From contig JAFSZW010000212.1 of the NCBI GenBank assembly GCA_017458865.1, positions 1 through 10,511 of the forward strand: 10,511 nucleotides of DNA. The letters run 5' to 3'. Positions within the stretch are counted from its first letter, which is position 1. Each line of letters starts with the position of its first letter. Source of the DNA: Clostridia bacterium (GTDB lineage: Bacteria; Bacillota; Clostridia; Christensenellales; Aristaeellaceae). Both the position numbers and the translations under genes were made by a program. The notes beneath the pieces are model-generated. The model was not told the origin of the DNA. It did not search any database and saw only the letters and a program-made list of their open reading frames with translations. This document shows positions 1 to 6,747 of this stretch, one piece after another.

Positions 1-975
1 ACGCAGATTTCCGATGAGGCTGGTCATGACAAGCGCAAGCAGCGCAACCATCAGAAGGATAACGCCAAAGCTGCCCATGTAATGCCGCGCCGCATAGAAT
101 GCCGGCAGACCTTCTATACCCGAATACCTGTCAAGATTCCGGATGTAATCGAGCCAGCTTGCACAATCCACAGGGTAAGCCGTGATACTGAGCAGGAGCA
201 CAAAGATATACAGTGCGGTTGTCGAGATGACAGAGATCACCAGAATCCTGTGCAGCTTATCAAGCCGGAAATTGAACTCCTCCACAGAATGTGTAATATT
301 TTCAAAGCCGACAAATGCCCACGGCGAGATAAATGCAATGCGGAAAATCTGAGAGATGCTGCTCCTGTCCGGTATGTAGAGTGGATCAGCGTCTCCCTTA
401 AACCCGAACATCGCTGCCGCGAAACAGATGGCAATGACCGCGGTAAAAGTGAGCGCAAGTACAGCCATCACATGCGCCGCTATGGTCTTGCTGCGGATGC
501 ACAGGAAAGTGATCAGGAAAATGGCAGCCATCGTGAGGATGACCTCACCCAGGTACACATCATATTCAAAGACACTGAACAGATACACCACACGGAATGT
601 ATCCCCGATAAAGTACCTGGCAAACAGGGGCAGACTGGTCGCATTTGCCCAGAACATGGCAATATAGGTGAGGCTCAGGAACCAGAACACCAGAAAGGCG
701 CGGTCATAACCGAAGACTTCCCGGGTGTAGGTATAGATGCCGCCCGCCTGGGGATAATGCATCGCCATGTAAAAGAAGTTCCGGCTGACCAGCAGCATGA
801 GCAGCATGCCAATGAGCATACCAAGCACGCTTCCCAGAGGACCAGCCTGCGCCAGATAGGTATTGGCCGTGACGACAAGCGAACCCCAGCCGACGCTTGT
901 TCCGATGGAAAGTGCCCACGCAGCTGCTGGAGAGAGATACGGACTGAGACGCGTCCGGCCTTCATGATTCTGCAA
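1..975 (-). CDS. APC-superfamily amino acid permease, 3' end cut off by window edge
   Basis: A membrane permease of the amino acid-polyamine-organocation superfamily, expected to move an amino acid across the cytoplasmic membrane by symport or antiport; the substrate cannot be told. The frame is open from position 975 to the left edge and gives 325 residues made of successive hydrophobic helices. The first helix has the family's glycine-rich break (ALSIGTSVGWGSLV, about residues 21-34), followed by AQAGPLGSVLGMLIG and HYPQAGGIYTYTREVFGYD, both typical of APC transporters. The start is TTG at 973-975. It follows an in-frame TAG, and an AGGGGG ribosome site lies about six bases upstream. No ATG gives this frame an equally good N-terminus, so searches that accept only ATG would miss it. 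The C-terminal helices lie beyond position 1. It is separated from znuB by a terminator, so it is probably its own transcription unit. Family call is firm; substrate unknown. Confidence 0.88.
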   Translation of the reverse strand, partial: MQNHEGRTRLSPYLSPAAAWALSIGTSVGWGSLVVTANTYLAQAGPLGSVLGMLIGMLLMLLVSRNFFYMAMHYPQAGGIYTYTREVFGYDRAFLVFWFLSLTYIAMFWANATSLPLFARYFIGDTFRVVYLFSVFEYDVYLGEVILTMAAIFLITFLCIRSKTIAAHVMAVLALTFTAVIAICFAAAMFGFKGDADPLYIPDRSSISQIFRIAFISPWAFVGFENITHSVEEFNFRLDKLHRILVISVISTTALYIFVLLLSITAYPVDCASWLDYIRNLDRYSGIEGLPAFYAARHYMGSFGVILLMVALLALVMTSLIGNLR

Positions 976-1042
976 AAAAGTATCCCCCTATGCCCGACAA
1001 AGATGCTTTCATCGCAGAAATCCATCCCTGATACGGACTGTC

Positions 1043-1081
1043 AAAAAAATGCATACACATGCCATGCACAGGCAGCGCCTG
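1043..1081 (-). terminator. Double hairpin plus T-run: intrinsic terminator or attenuator ahead of the permease
   Basis: On the minus strand a five-pair hairpin (CAGGC-gct-GCCTG, 1081 to 1069) abuts a second stem (GTGCAT with ATGCAT, nine-base loop, 1069 to 1049). Seven T residues follow (1049-1043). Alternative pairings exist, for example TGCC with GGCA inside the same stretch. It lies between a possible promoter and the permease start, with no gene of its own upstream. It could therefore terminate read-through from the znu operon or control permease expression by attenuation. The stem is short and AT/GC mixed, so its strength is uncertain. No T-box consensus was seen. Confidence 0.5.
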
Positions 1082-1119
1082 AGAAGCCTGACTCGACCAT
1101 CCCGAATCGCGCATGGATA

Positions 1120-1148
1120 ATAATACGCTTGCCTGCTTTAAAACGCAA
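1120..1148 (-). promoter_or_regulatory. Possible sigma-A promoter for the permease
   Basis: Minus strand TTGCGT (1148-1143), 17-base spacer, TATTAT (1125-1120). The -10 matches five of six consensus bases and the -35 three of six. Transcription would start near 1113, giving a leader of about 138 bases that contains the double hairpin. Confidence 0.3.
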
Positions 1149-1245
1149 GAACAAAATTCTACTGAACACATTTCCATTCCAATACCCTGTCCAGCGGGCA
1201 TAAAATGCGCCATATTTCCCTGCGTGCGCCAGAAAAGGAAGCGAT

Positions 1246-1284
1246 CCAGGCCACATTTATAAAAAATAGCAGCACTGGGCCTGG
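1246..1284. repeat. Inverted repeat CCAGGCC/GGCCTGG with AT-rich loop
   Basis: Perfect seven-base arms at 1246-1252 and 1278-1284 flank a 25-base loop that includes a run of six A/T and TATAAA-like sequence. It sits immediately downstream of the znuB terminator. It could be an operator, a second weak hairpin, or chance. Confidence 0.35.
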
Positions 1285-1288
1285 CGCC

Positions 1289-1320
1289 AAAAAGCAGTGT
1301 GCCATGATAAGACACACTGC
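1289..1320 (-). terminator. Rho-independent terminator of the znu operon
   Basis: Eleven bases after the znuB stop codon the minus strand carries GCAGTGTG, an eleven-base loop and CACACTGC: a perfect eight-pair stem (1320-1313 with 1301-1294). Five T residues follow directly (1293-1289). This is the clearest terminator in the window and marks the 3' end of znuACB transcription. Confidence 0.85.
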
Positions 1321-1330
1321 AGCAGAGCAG

Positions 1331-2164
1331 CTATTTGCGCCGGAACGGCAGTGTGCCAAAGTAAACCAGGGCACAAAGCAGCACGATGGCTGCGCCGGCG
1401 GATGTATTAAGATAGTAGGAAAGGATAAGGCCTGCAATCCCGCAGACAAGCGCGATTAAAACAGCAATCCAGAGATACATTTTCGCATTTCTTGCCAGGT
1501 TCCTTGAGGCGGCCGCCGGCAGGATGAGCAGGGAGTTGATCAGCATAACGCCAACCCAGCGGATGGACACCATGACGCTGAGCGCCACAAGAATGGTAAA
1601 GCCGTACTCTGTCAGTTTTGTCTGGATGCCGCGGCTCCGCGCCAGAGATGCATTGACGCTGGTCAAAAGCAGCGGATTGAACAGGAATGACCAGCAGATA
1701 AACACTGCGATCAGTGCAAGCAGCAGAATCGGCAGGTCCTGCTGCGTAACAGATAAGACATCACCGACCAGGAGTGACGAGTAGCGCGCAAAGGCACCGC
1801 CCCTTGACAGGATCACCAGGCCCAGCGCAATGCTTGCAGATGAAAAGACGCTGATGATCGTATCCGCGCTCATGCGGGAATGTTGCTTGACAAACGTGAT
1901 GAGCACCGCCCAGAGCACACCGAAAACCAGCATGGGAATCATCTGATCCTGCATGCCCAGCACAACGCCAATCGCCACGCCTGTCAGTGCGCTGTGTCCC
2001 AGGGCATCCGAGAAAAATGCCATCTTGTTGTCTACAGCCATCGTGCCCAGCATGCCAAACAGCGGCGTAATCAGAAGAATGGCAAGGAGCGCATTCTTCA
2101 TAAATGTATACTGGAGAAAGCTGAATGGCAGCAGCTTTTCCATGACTGCATACAGTCCGTTCAT
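1331..2164 (-). CDS. znuB: Zinc ABC transporter, membrane permease subunit
   Basis: This is the channel-forming subunit of a cluster 9 (ABC-3 family) metal importer. It should sit in the cytoplasmic membrane as a dimer and take zinc from ZnuA using ATP hydrolysis by ZnuC. The 277-residue product is normal length for the family and almost entirely hydrophobic helices. The N-terminal part carries the characteristic FMKNALLAILLITPLFGMLGTMAVDNKMAFFSDALGHSALTG run (about residues 21-62), followed by GVAIGVVLG. The later segment WVGVMLINSLLILPAAASRNLARN (about residues 203-226) matches the conserved coupling region. The ATG overlaps the znuC stop codon (ATGA at 2164-2161), so translation is probably coupled. 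The terminator follows 11 bases after the stop. No frameshift or missing segment is seen. Confidence 0.93.
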   Translation of the reverse strand: MNGLYAVMEKLLPFSFLQYTFMKNALLAILLITPLFGMLGTMAVDNKMAFFSDALGHSALTGVAIGVVLGMQDQMIPMLVFGVLWAVLITFVKQHSRMSADTIISVFSSASIALGLVILSRGGAFARYSSLLVGDVLSVTQQDLPILLLALIAVFICWSFLFNPLLLTSVNASLARSRGIQTKLTEYGFTILVALSVMVSIRWVGVMLINSLLILPAAASRNLARNAKMYLWIAVLIALVCGIAGLILSYYLNTSAGAAIVLLCALVYFGTLPFRRK

Positions 2165-2967
2165 GCGCGCCCCTCCCTTGAATAAAAGACCCTTTCAAAG
2201 GCTTCCGAGGCAAATACGCGTTCCGGTGTCCCCTGCTCAATCACCGTGCCCTGCATGAGCGCCACGCGGTCCGCATACCGGCGGACCACGTCAAGATCAT
2301 GCGAAACCAGCAGGATCGCCATGTGATTCCTGCGTTTCAGGTTATTGACCAGCTGATAAAACGCCTCAAGCCCGTTTTCATCCATACCGGACACTGGCTC
2401 ATCCAAGATGAGCAGATCCGGCTGCGGCGTCAGGGCCAGGGCCAGCAGGACACGCTGCAGTTCACCCCCTGAAAGCGCGCCCAGCGGGCGATCCTGCAGA
2501 TGCTCGCTGTTCGTCCGCTTGAGGGCGGTTAATGCCTGCTCCCGGACTTTCCGCGAAATCCCCAGAAACACCGGCCGGCTCGAAAACGCAGCTGCCATGA
2601 AATCCAGCACGGAAACCTGCGATGAATGGTCAAACTCCAGCTGCTGGGGCACATACCCTGTGCGCACGGCTGCCGCCGGCAGACCGTCACCGGTCAGGTG
2701 GCGGACCTCGCCTTTATACTCAATCTGCCCAAGCAGTGCGCGCAGCAGCGTCGTCTTGCCGGCACCATTGGTACCGATCAAGGCGGTCAGCTCCCCACAG
2801 TGGATATGCAGATTCACGTCCTGGATGAGCATCTGCCCGTCCCGCCTGACGCTCAGGTTGTCCACCTCAATGCGGCAGAGCCTGCACGACTGGAGTTCAG
2901 CGGTATGCGCGTGCACATGAACGGGGACCGGCACAGGCACTGGCACCGGCTTTTTCCGCTCTTTCAC
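2161..2967 (-). CDS. znuC: Zinc ABC transporter, ATP-binding subunit with His/Cys N-terminal extension
   Basis: This is the cytoplasmic ATPase that drives the zinc importer. All ATPase motifs are present: Walker A GTNGAGKT (residues 65-72), Q-loop VPQQ (106-109), signature LSGGE (165-169), Walker B LLILDEP (185-191) and the switch histidine in VSHD (H223). The core IEVDNLSV...HIHCGELTALIG is typical of Bacillota zinc importers. The start is GTG, overlapping the znuA stop as GTGA (2967-2964). Ahead of the usual domain start lies a 32-residue extension: a basic stretch, five Val-Pro pairs, HVHAH (17-21) and CRLC (C28, C31). These are plausible metal ligands; a regulatory or zinc-handling role is inference. 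A Cys-containing N-terminus preceding this core is, from memory, not unique in the phylum, but the Val-Pro run is odd. The stop overlaps the znuB start. Confidence 0.94.
   Translation of the reverse strand: MKERKKPVPVPVPVPVHVHAHTAELQSCRLCRIEVDNLSVRRDGQMLIQDVNLHIHCGELTALIGTNGAGKTTLLRALLGQIEYKGEVRHLTGDGLPAAAVRTGYVPQQLEFDHSSQVSVLDFMAAAFSSRPVFLGISRKVREQALTALKRTNSEHLQDRPLGALSGGELQRVLLALALTPQPDLLILDEPVSGMDENGLEAFYQLVNNLKRRNHMAILLVSHDLDVVRRYADRVALMQGTVIEQGTPERVFASEAFERVFYSREGRA
2923..2950 (-). repeat. Imperfect hexanucleotide repeat coding (Val-Pro)n in znuC
   Basis: Five near-identical six-base units (CCGGTG, CCAGTG, CCTGTG and variants on the minus strand) encode the Val-Pro run at ZnuC residues 7-16. 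Third-position differences between units show it is not a freshly slipped pure microsatellite. The six-base period keeps the reading frame when copy number changes. Confidence 0.7.
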
Positions 2968-3824
2968 AGACCAAACGCCTCCCTCAGAACCCGAGCATTC
3001 TCAAGCTGAATCTGTTCATAACTGTCCGGCATCCCCGTACCCGACACGCAGGGATCCAGTGTATAGATTGACGCGCCGGTCTCCCTGGCAATGATCTCAG
3101 CCGCCGTCTGTGGATACTGGGGTTCTACAAACAGCGTCCGGATGTCGAGCGACCTCACCAGATCACAGGTATCTGCGATATCCCGCGTGCTTGGCTCCTC
3201 ACCCGGCTCATTGGCAATGACGCCGGCCACCACCATGCCATACCGTTCAGCGAAGTAATTAAATGCCTCATGGAACGTAATGATCCTGGTGCCGGAAAGC
3301 GGCGAGAGCTGCTCCGCCAGCGATGCGCTCAGTGCCGCCAGTCTGGCCTCATATGCCTCCGCATTGGCGCGGTATTGGTCCGCATGCATATCATCCGCCG
3401 CCGCAAGCCCTTCTGCAATGTTTCTGACCTGCACTGCCGCCATCTCCGGGTCCATCCAGACATGTGCATTCAGCATGCCTTCTTCAATGCTCGGTTCCAT
3501 CTCAATGCCCTGAGAGGCGTCAATAATCGGCAGATCCGAGCGTATTGACAGGACACGTTCCATGAACTGCTCCATGCCCCCGCCATTGATCACCAGCGCA
3601 TCCGCCTGTTCGAGGCTGACCATGTCCTGTGTCTGCAGCGAATAGTCATGCAGGCACCCGACCGTCTGCTCCGCCATATTGGATACCGAAACGCCGTCTA
3701 TCCCCTCTGTCACATTCTGTGTCAGAATGTACATGGGATAGAACGTCGTGAGCACCTTAAAATCCGCCATGCCTGCAGCTGCAAGCAGACAAAGTACAAA
3801 AAAGACAGCAATTCCGCGTTTCAT
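2964..3824 (-). CDS. znuA: Zinc ABC transporter, substrate-binding protein
   Basis: This is the extracytoplasmic zinc-capture protein of the importer (cluster A-I / ZnuA-TroA family), 286 residues. Expected metal ligands are visible: H59 in GCLHDYSLQ, H121 in HVWMDPEMA, H185 in ITFHEAFNYFAERYGM and D257 in TLDPCVSGTG. Histidine at the third position is the zinc-type pattern; manganese binders such as PsaA have glutamate there. FVEPQYP (232-238) is also characteristic. The His-rich loop common in ZnuA is replaced by a short acidic stretch (EMEPSIEEGM). The N-terminus is a signal peptide (basic start, hydrophobic core, then AAAGMA-D), but no lipobox is present: Cys12 lies inside the hydrophobic core without the right context. 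That is unusual for a monoderm cell, where these proteins are normally lipoproteins. The ATG has GAGGA upstream. It is the first gene of znuACB. Confidence 0.93.
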   Translation of the reverse strand: MKRGIAVFFVLCLLAAAGMADFKVLTTFYPMYILTQNVTEGIDGVSVSNMAEQTVGCLHDYSLQTQDMVSLEQADALVINGGGMEQFMERVLSIRSDLPIIDASQGIEMEPSIEEGMLNAHVWMDPEMAAVQVRNIAEGLAAADDMHADQYRANAEAYEARLAALSASLAEQLSPLSGTRIITFHEAFNYFAERYGMVVAGVIANEPGEEPSTRDIADTCDLVRSLDIRTLFVEPQYPQTAAEIIARETGASIYTLDPCVSGTGMPDSYEQIQLENARVLREAFGL

Positions 3825-3978
3825 TCATTTTCCTCTTTCAGTTTACCCGCCCGCCGCCGGCACCCCGCCGTCCGGGCATAAATGTTTCCAGGACCTTTGC
3901 CCTGACAGGTGTTTTCTCAGGCCGTTCCGGGCCGGATTTGCGCTTCTCCATGCCAGACCAGGAGAAACCTCAGGGCGC
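3825..3978 (-). other. Patatin-znuA intergenic region with hairpins, no clear terminator
   Basis: These 154 bases carry two possible RNA hairpins on the minus strand: TTCTCC with GGAGAA around an eleven-base loop (flanked by GCGC on both sides), and GCCTGA with TCAGGGC (one bulge). Neither has a T-run, so read-through from the patatin gene is possible. No Zur/Fur-like palindrome and no good -10 box is visible. The GAGGA ribosome site of znuA is at the left end. Confidence 0.35.
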
Positions 3979-5136
3979 TCAGTCCACCCGGGCCAGATAG
4001 GCCTTTAGCGCCTCCATCTGTTCCTTGGCGTCATGCACGCCCAGCCAGTACACATCCCCGAGCTTCTCAACATCGCTTTCCAGCCGGCCTATGGTAATCG
4101 GCAGGGACGGCTTTATGACAAATACACGTCCCTCTGCCTCAAGGCGGTCAAGCACATCCAGTTCAACTGCATAGCGACGGTTCATCGTCGCAAGAGCGGC
4201 CGCGAATTCCGGGAACTCGCCGTATACCCGCTCCGCGAACTGCACGTTGTCCTCCTTGGGCCGGTAATGCCCGTCACGCGTCCGGACGACCACGATCTTC
4301 TTATAGCCATGTTCAAGCGCCCATTCATACGGGATCTTGACACTGCACCCGCCATCAAGACAACGGATGCCTCGAACCGTCACCGGCTGGCTCACATAAG
4401 GCATGGATGCGGATGCGCGGAGTGCCATAAACAGATCCTCCGTGTCCTGCTGTCGTTCAAAATAGACCGGCCAGCCGGTCGTCAGCGCAGTTGCGACAGC
4501 AATCAGCCGGCGTCTTTGGTCCATGATCCGCTCCATGTTCATCGGCTCTATCTGATTCATCCTGCCAAACAGGAAATCAAACCCGATGACACCCCTGTCC
4601 TTCCGGTTCAGGACCGGCATAAGCCCAACATATTGCGGATCATTCCGGTATTTGAGATTGATTCTCGCATTGCGGCCGATCTGTCCCGCCAGATACCCAA
4701 GCCCGTTGAGCGCGCCGGCACTCACGCCAATCGTCGTTTGCAGATTGATGCCATTCTGCATGAGCACATCCAGAACGCCCGATGTATAGATGCCTCTGAA
4801 TGCACCGCCCTCAAGCACCAGGCAGCCCGGGGTAAGCCGGGTATCCGCCATTCCCTCCGGAATACGGTCAAGATGGCTGTACATGCCTTTCTTTGTCTGT
4901 GGCTTTTTCGGTTCCGCCTTCGCCTTTGTCTCGGGCCTTGCTTTGACTTTTACCTGCTCTTTCCGTCTGTCATCCGCCTTTTTCTGTCCGCGCCGGTTCT
5001 CCGCACCTGCCGCCATAGGTCCAGGCCTCACGTGTTTTTCTGACGCATCCGGCAGAGGCTGCCCGCTGTCCTTTCGCTTTCTGCTTCCAATCAATCTATC
5101 GCCTTCTTCAAACGCTGATAAGTATCCCACACTCAA
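3979..5136 (-). CDS. Patatin-like phospholipase (RssA/YjjU type) with basic N-terminal extension
   Basis: A patatin-family serine hydrolase, expected to cleave acyl groups from phospholipids or other lipids with a Ser-Asp dyad. The oxyanion-hole motif GGAFRG is at residues 110-115, the nucleophile elbow GVSAG at 137-141 (S139) and the catalytic aspartate in DGG at 261-263 (D261). The remainder (MNQIEPMNMERI, ALRASASMPYVSQPV) matches bacterial YjjU/RssA-like proteins, which usually begin only 10-20 residues before GGAFRG. Here about 95 residues precede it, largely Lys/Arg/Glu/Pro (around 49-84), with no signal peptide. The start is uncertain: TTG at 5136 is the longest; TTG at 5094 has a better GAAGG ribosome site; ATG at 4884 and 4851 fit the family length, but their purine-rich sites are too close. 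It follows the fucosidase by 57 bases. The lipid substrate is unknown. Confidence 0.88.
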   Translation of the reverse strand: MSVGYLSAFEEGDRLIGSRKRKDSGQPLPDASEKHVRPGPMAAGAENRRGQKKADDRRKEQVKVKARPETKAKAEPKKPQTKKGMYSHLDRIPEGMADTRLTPGCLVLEGGAFRGIYTSGVLDVLMQNGINLQTTIGVSAGALNGLGYLAGQIGRNARINLKYRNDPQYVGLMPVLNRKDRGVIGFDFLFGRMNQIEPMNMERIMDQRRRLIAVATALTTGWPVYFERQQDTEDLFMALRASASMPYVSQPVTVRGIRCLDGGCSVKIPYEWALEHGYKKIVVVRTRDGHYRPKEDNVQFAERVYGEFPEFAAALATMNRRYAVELDVLDRLEAEGRVFVIKPSLPITIGRLESDVEKLGDVYWLGVHDAKEQMEALKAYLARVD

Positions 5137-5142
5137 TCCTGG

Positions 5143-5170
5143 CCTTTGACTGCCTGACAGGAATCAAAGG
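5143..5170. repeat. Nested inverted repeat before the patatin gene
   Basis: CCTTTGA (5143-5149) and TCAAAGG (5164-5170) form perfect seven-base arms, with a smaller palindrome CCTGACAGG nested inside (5153-5161). On the minus-strand transcript it lies between the fucosidase stop and the patatin start, a few bases from the longest start codon. It could be an RNA-processing or translation-limiting hairpin, or an operator. It lacks a T-run, so it is not a standard terminator. Confidence 0.5.
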
Positions 5171-5193
5171 TTTCATCGTTGCCCGGAGGGCCA

Positions 5194-6672
5194 TCAGTCA
5201 ATCTCAAGCTTCATGACAACCGGCATGTCGCTGCGAAACGCCGTTTCCACATGCATTGCCTGCCTGTCCCGGTGCCACCGGACCGGCTCATCTGAACCAA
5301 GAACCGTGACATTCCTTATGATGCCATGGAACACCGCCTGCTGTGCATTTTCCGGATCCGCGAGAGACGGTATGGCATAGTGGCCGCTTTCGCTGCATCT
5401 GAGCGCAGTAACATAAAGCACGCCATCCTTTGTCGTATACCGGAAATCGTCCGATGTAAATGCCTTCTTCGTTCCCTCACCAAAATGTCCGTCTGCAATT
5501 CTTGTCGGCCCTTCGCCGTACTTCTTCCAGACATGTGTCCCGTAGATGGCCTCACCGTTTATACTCAGCCAAGTGCCAATTGCCTTGAGGATTGAGGCAT
5601 CCTCATCCGGAATGGTGCCGTCTGCCTTGGGACCGACATTGAGCAGCAGACGGCCGTTCTTGCTCACAATATCCACCAGGTCACAGACCAGATCCGCCGG
5701 ACGGCGGTACTGGTTGCCCTCCGTATAGCACCATGAATTGAGCGCAACAGAGGTATCTGACTGCCAGGCATACGGCTTCATCTCTGCAAACTGACCGCGT
5801 TCAATATCCGGCACCGCTGTGCCAAACAGGAACGCGTCATACTTGTAGTTGATGACCGCCGGACGGCCCCACTCAAGTGAACGATTGTAATAATAGGCTG
5901 CAATCTTTTTGAGGTATGGCCTGGCACTGCTGTGCTGGATCCACCAGTCAAAATAGATGATGGACGGCCTGTACCTGTCTATAATCTCGCATGTCCGCAG
6001 CATCCAGTCCTCAAGGAATTCTGCCGTCGGCGCCGGCTCGCTGTTGATATCCATGCCATCCTTTTCCGGCATGGCCGGCCAGTAAAAATCGCCGCGCTGC
6101 ATGGGCTCATGAATATCACTTTCAAATTCACGGCCATGACTCATGAAAAACCAGTGTTCGATGCGGTGCGTGCTTGCGCCGGTAATCATCCCGCGCGCCC
6201 GGCACGCTCTGCCGAGCTCGCCAAGCACGTCCCGATGCGGGCCCATCTCATACGCATTAAAGTGAGAGAGCTCACTCCTGTACATCTGAAAACCATCATG
6301 GTGTTCCGCTACCGGAATGACATACTCAGCACCTGCGCACCTGAACAGCTCTGCCCAGGCATCCGGGTCAAACTGCTCCGCCCTGAACATCGGAATGAAG
6401 TCCTTGTAGCCAAATACATTCTGGGGACCATATGTCTTTATATGATGTTCAAACGCCCTTGAGCCTCTGACATACATGTTCCTTGAATACCATTCATTGT
6501 CAAAGGCCGGCACACTGAAGATACCCCAGTGAATGAAAATGCCAAATTTCAGGTCCTGATACCACTCGGGAACACGGTACTGAGACAGGGACGCCCATGT
6601 GTCGTTATAGGGACCATTCGCAATAACGCTATCTATATCTGCCAGCCTTCTGCTTAAATCCTTCTCATCCAT
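5194..6672 (-). CDS. GH29 alpha-L-fucosidase, intracellular
   Basis: A glycoside hydrolase family 29 enzyme that should release L-fucose from fucosylated glycans by a retaining mechanism. The 492-residue product begins close to the catalytic barrel: VPEWYQDLKFGIFIHWG (about 34-50) is the hallmark N-terminal motif. AEHHDGFQMY (about 122-131) supplies active-site histidines. IIYFDWW (238-244) holds the expected nucleophile D242. NGRLLLNVGPKADGTIP (339-355) is another family signature, followed by a C-terminal beta domain. No signal peptide is present, so it acts in the cytoplasm on imported small fucosides; no sugar transporter is visible nearby. The ATG at 6672 has an AGGA ribosome site. It lies 75 bases after the nitroreductase and 57 before the patatin gene, in the same direction. 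GH29 enzymes vary in linkage preference, and the exact linkage cannot be read here. Confidence 0.93.
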   Translation of the reverse strand: MDEKDLSRRLADIDSVIANGPYNDTWASLSQYRVPEWYQDLKFGIFIHWGIFSVPAFDNEWYSRNMYVRGSRAFEHHIKTYGPQNVFGYKDFIPMFRAEQFDPDAWAELFRCAGAEYVIPVAEHHDGFQMYRSELSHFNAYEMGPHRDVLGELGRACRARGMITGASTHRIEHWFFMSHGREFESDIHEPMQRGDFYWPAMPEKDGMDINSEPAPTAEFLEDWMLRTCEIIDRYRPSIIYFDWWIQHSSARPYLKKIAAYYYNRSLEWGRPAVINYKYDAFLFGTAVPDIERGQFAEMKPYAWQSDTSVALNSWCYTEGNQYRRPADLVCDLVDIVSKNGRLLLNVGPKADGTIPDEDASILKAIGTWLSINGEAIYGTHVWKKYGEGPTRIADGHFGEGTKKAFTSDDFRYTTKDGVLYVTALRCSESGHYAIPSLADPENAQQAVFHGIIRNVTVLGSDEPVRWHRDRQAMHVETAFRSDMPVVMKLEID

Positions 6673-6747
6673 GACAGCTCTTCCTTTCCCATCTCCCAGG
6701 CTGCCGGCATCAGGCCCGGTCTTTCAGAACGTACACATTCTCCCTGC

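Larger units (their letters stand above)
976..1288 (-). other. Intergenic leader of the permease, no protein gene
   Basis: I see no credible coding sequence here. Reading toward the permease, the region holds an inverted repeat (1246-1284), a possible promoter (1120-1148), two back-to-back hairpins ending in a seven-T run (1043-1081) and the permease ribosome site just upstream of 975. A perfect -35-like TTGACA overlaps the T-run (1037-1042 and neighbouring bases), but no good -10 follows it at 16-18 bases. Confidence 0.5.

Noticed and set aside
82..1203. Long plus-strand open frame of 373 codons
   Set aside because: It is antisense to the APC permease, whose minus-strand frame gives coherent transmembrane helices and family motifs. 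The plus frame is rich in His/Arg/Gln/Cys with no domain and runs on into the intergenic region.
3842..3881. Minus-strand 13-codon ORF (MPGRRGAGGGRVN) just before znuA, considered as a leader peptide
   Set aside because: Ribosome site weak, composition driven by local GC-rich sequence, no regulatory codon run and no attenuator hairpin with T-run after it.
4033..5043. Long plus-strand open frame of 336 codons
   Set aside because: Antisense shadow of the patatin gene, whose minus frame carries GGxxRG, GxSxG and DGG. The plus product has no recognisable domain.
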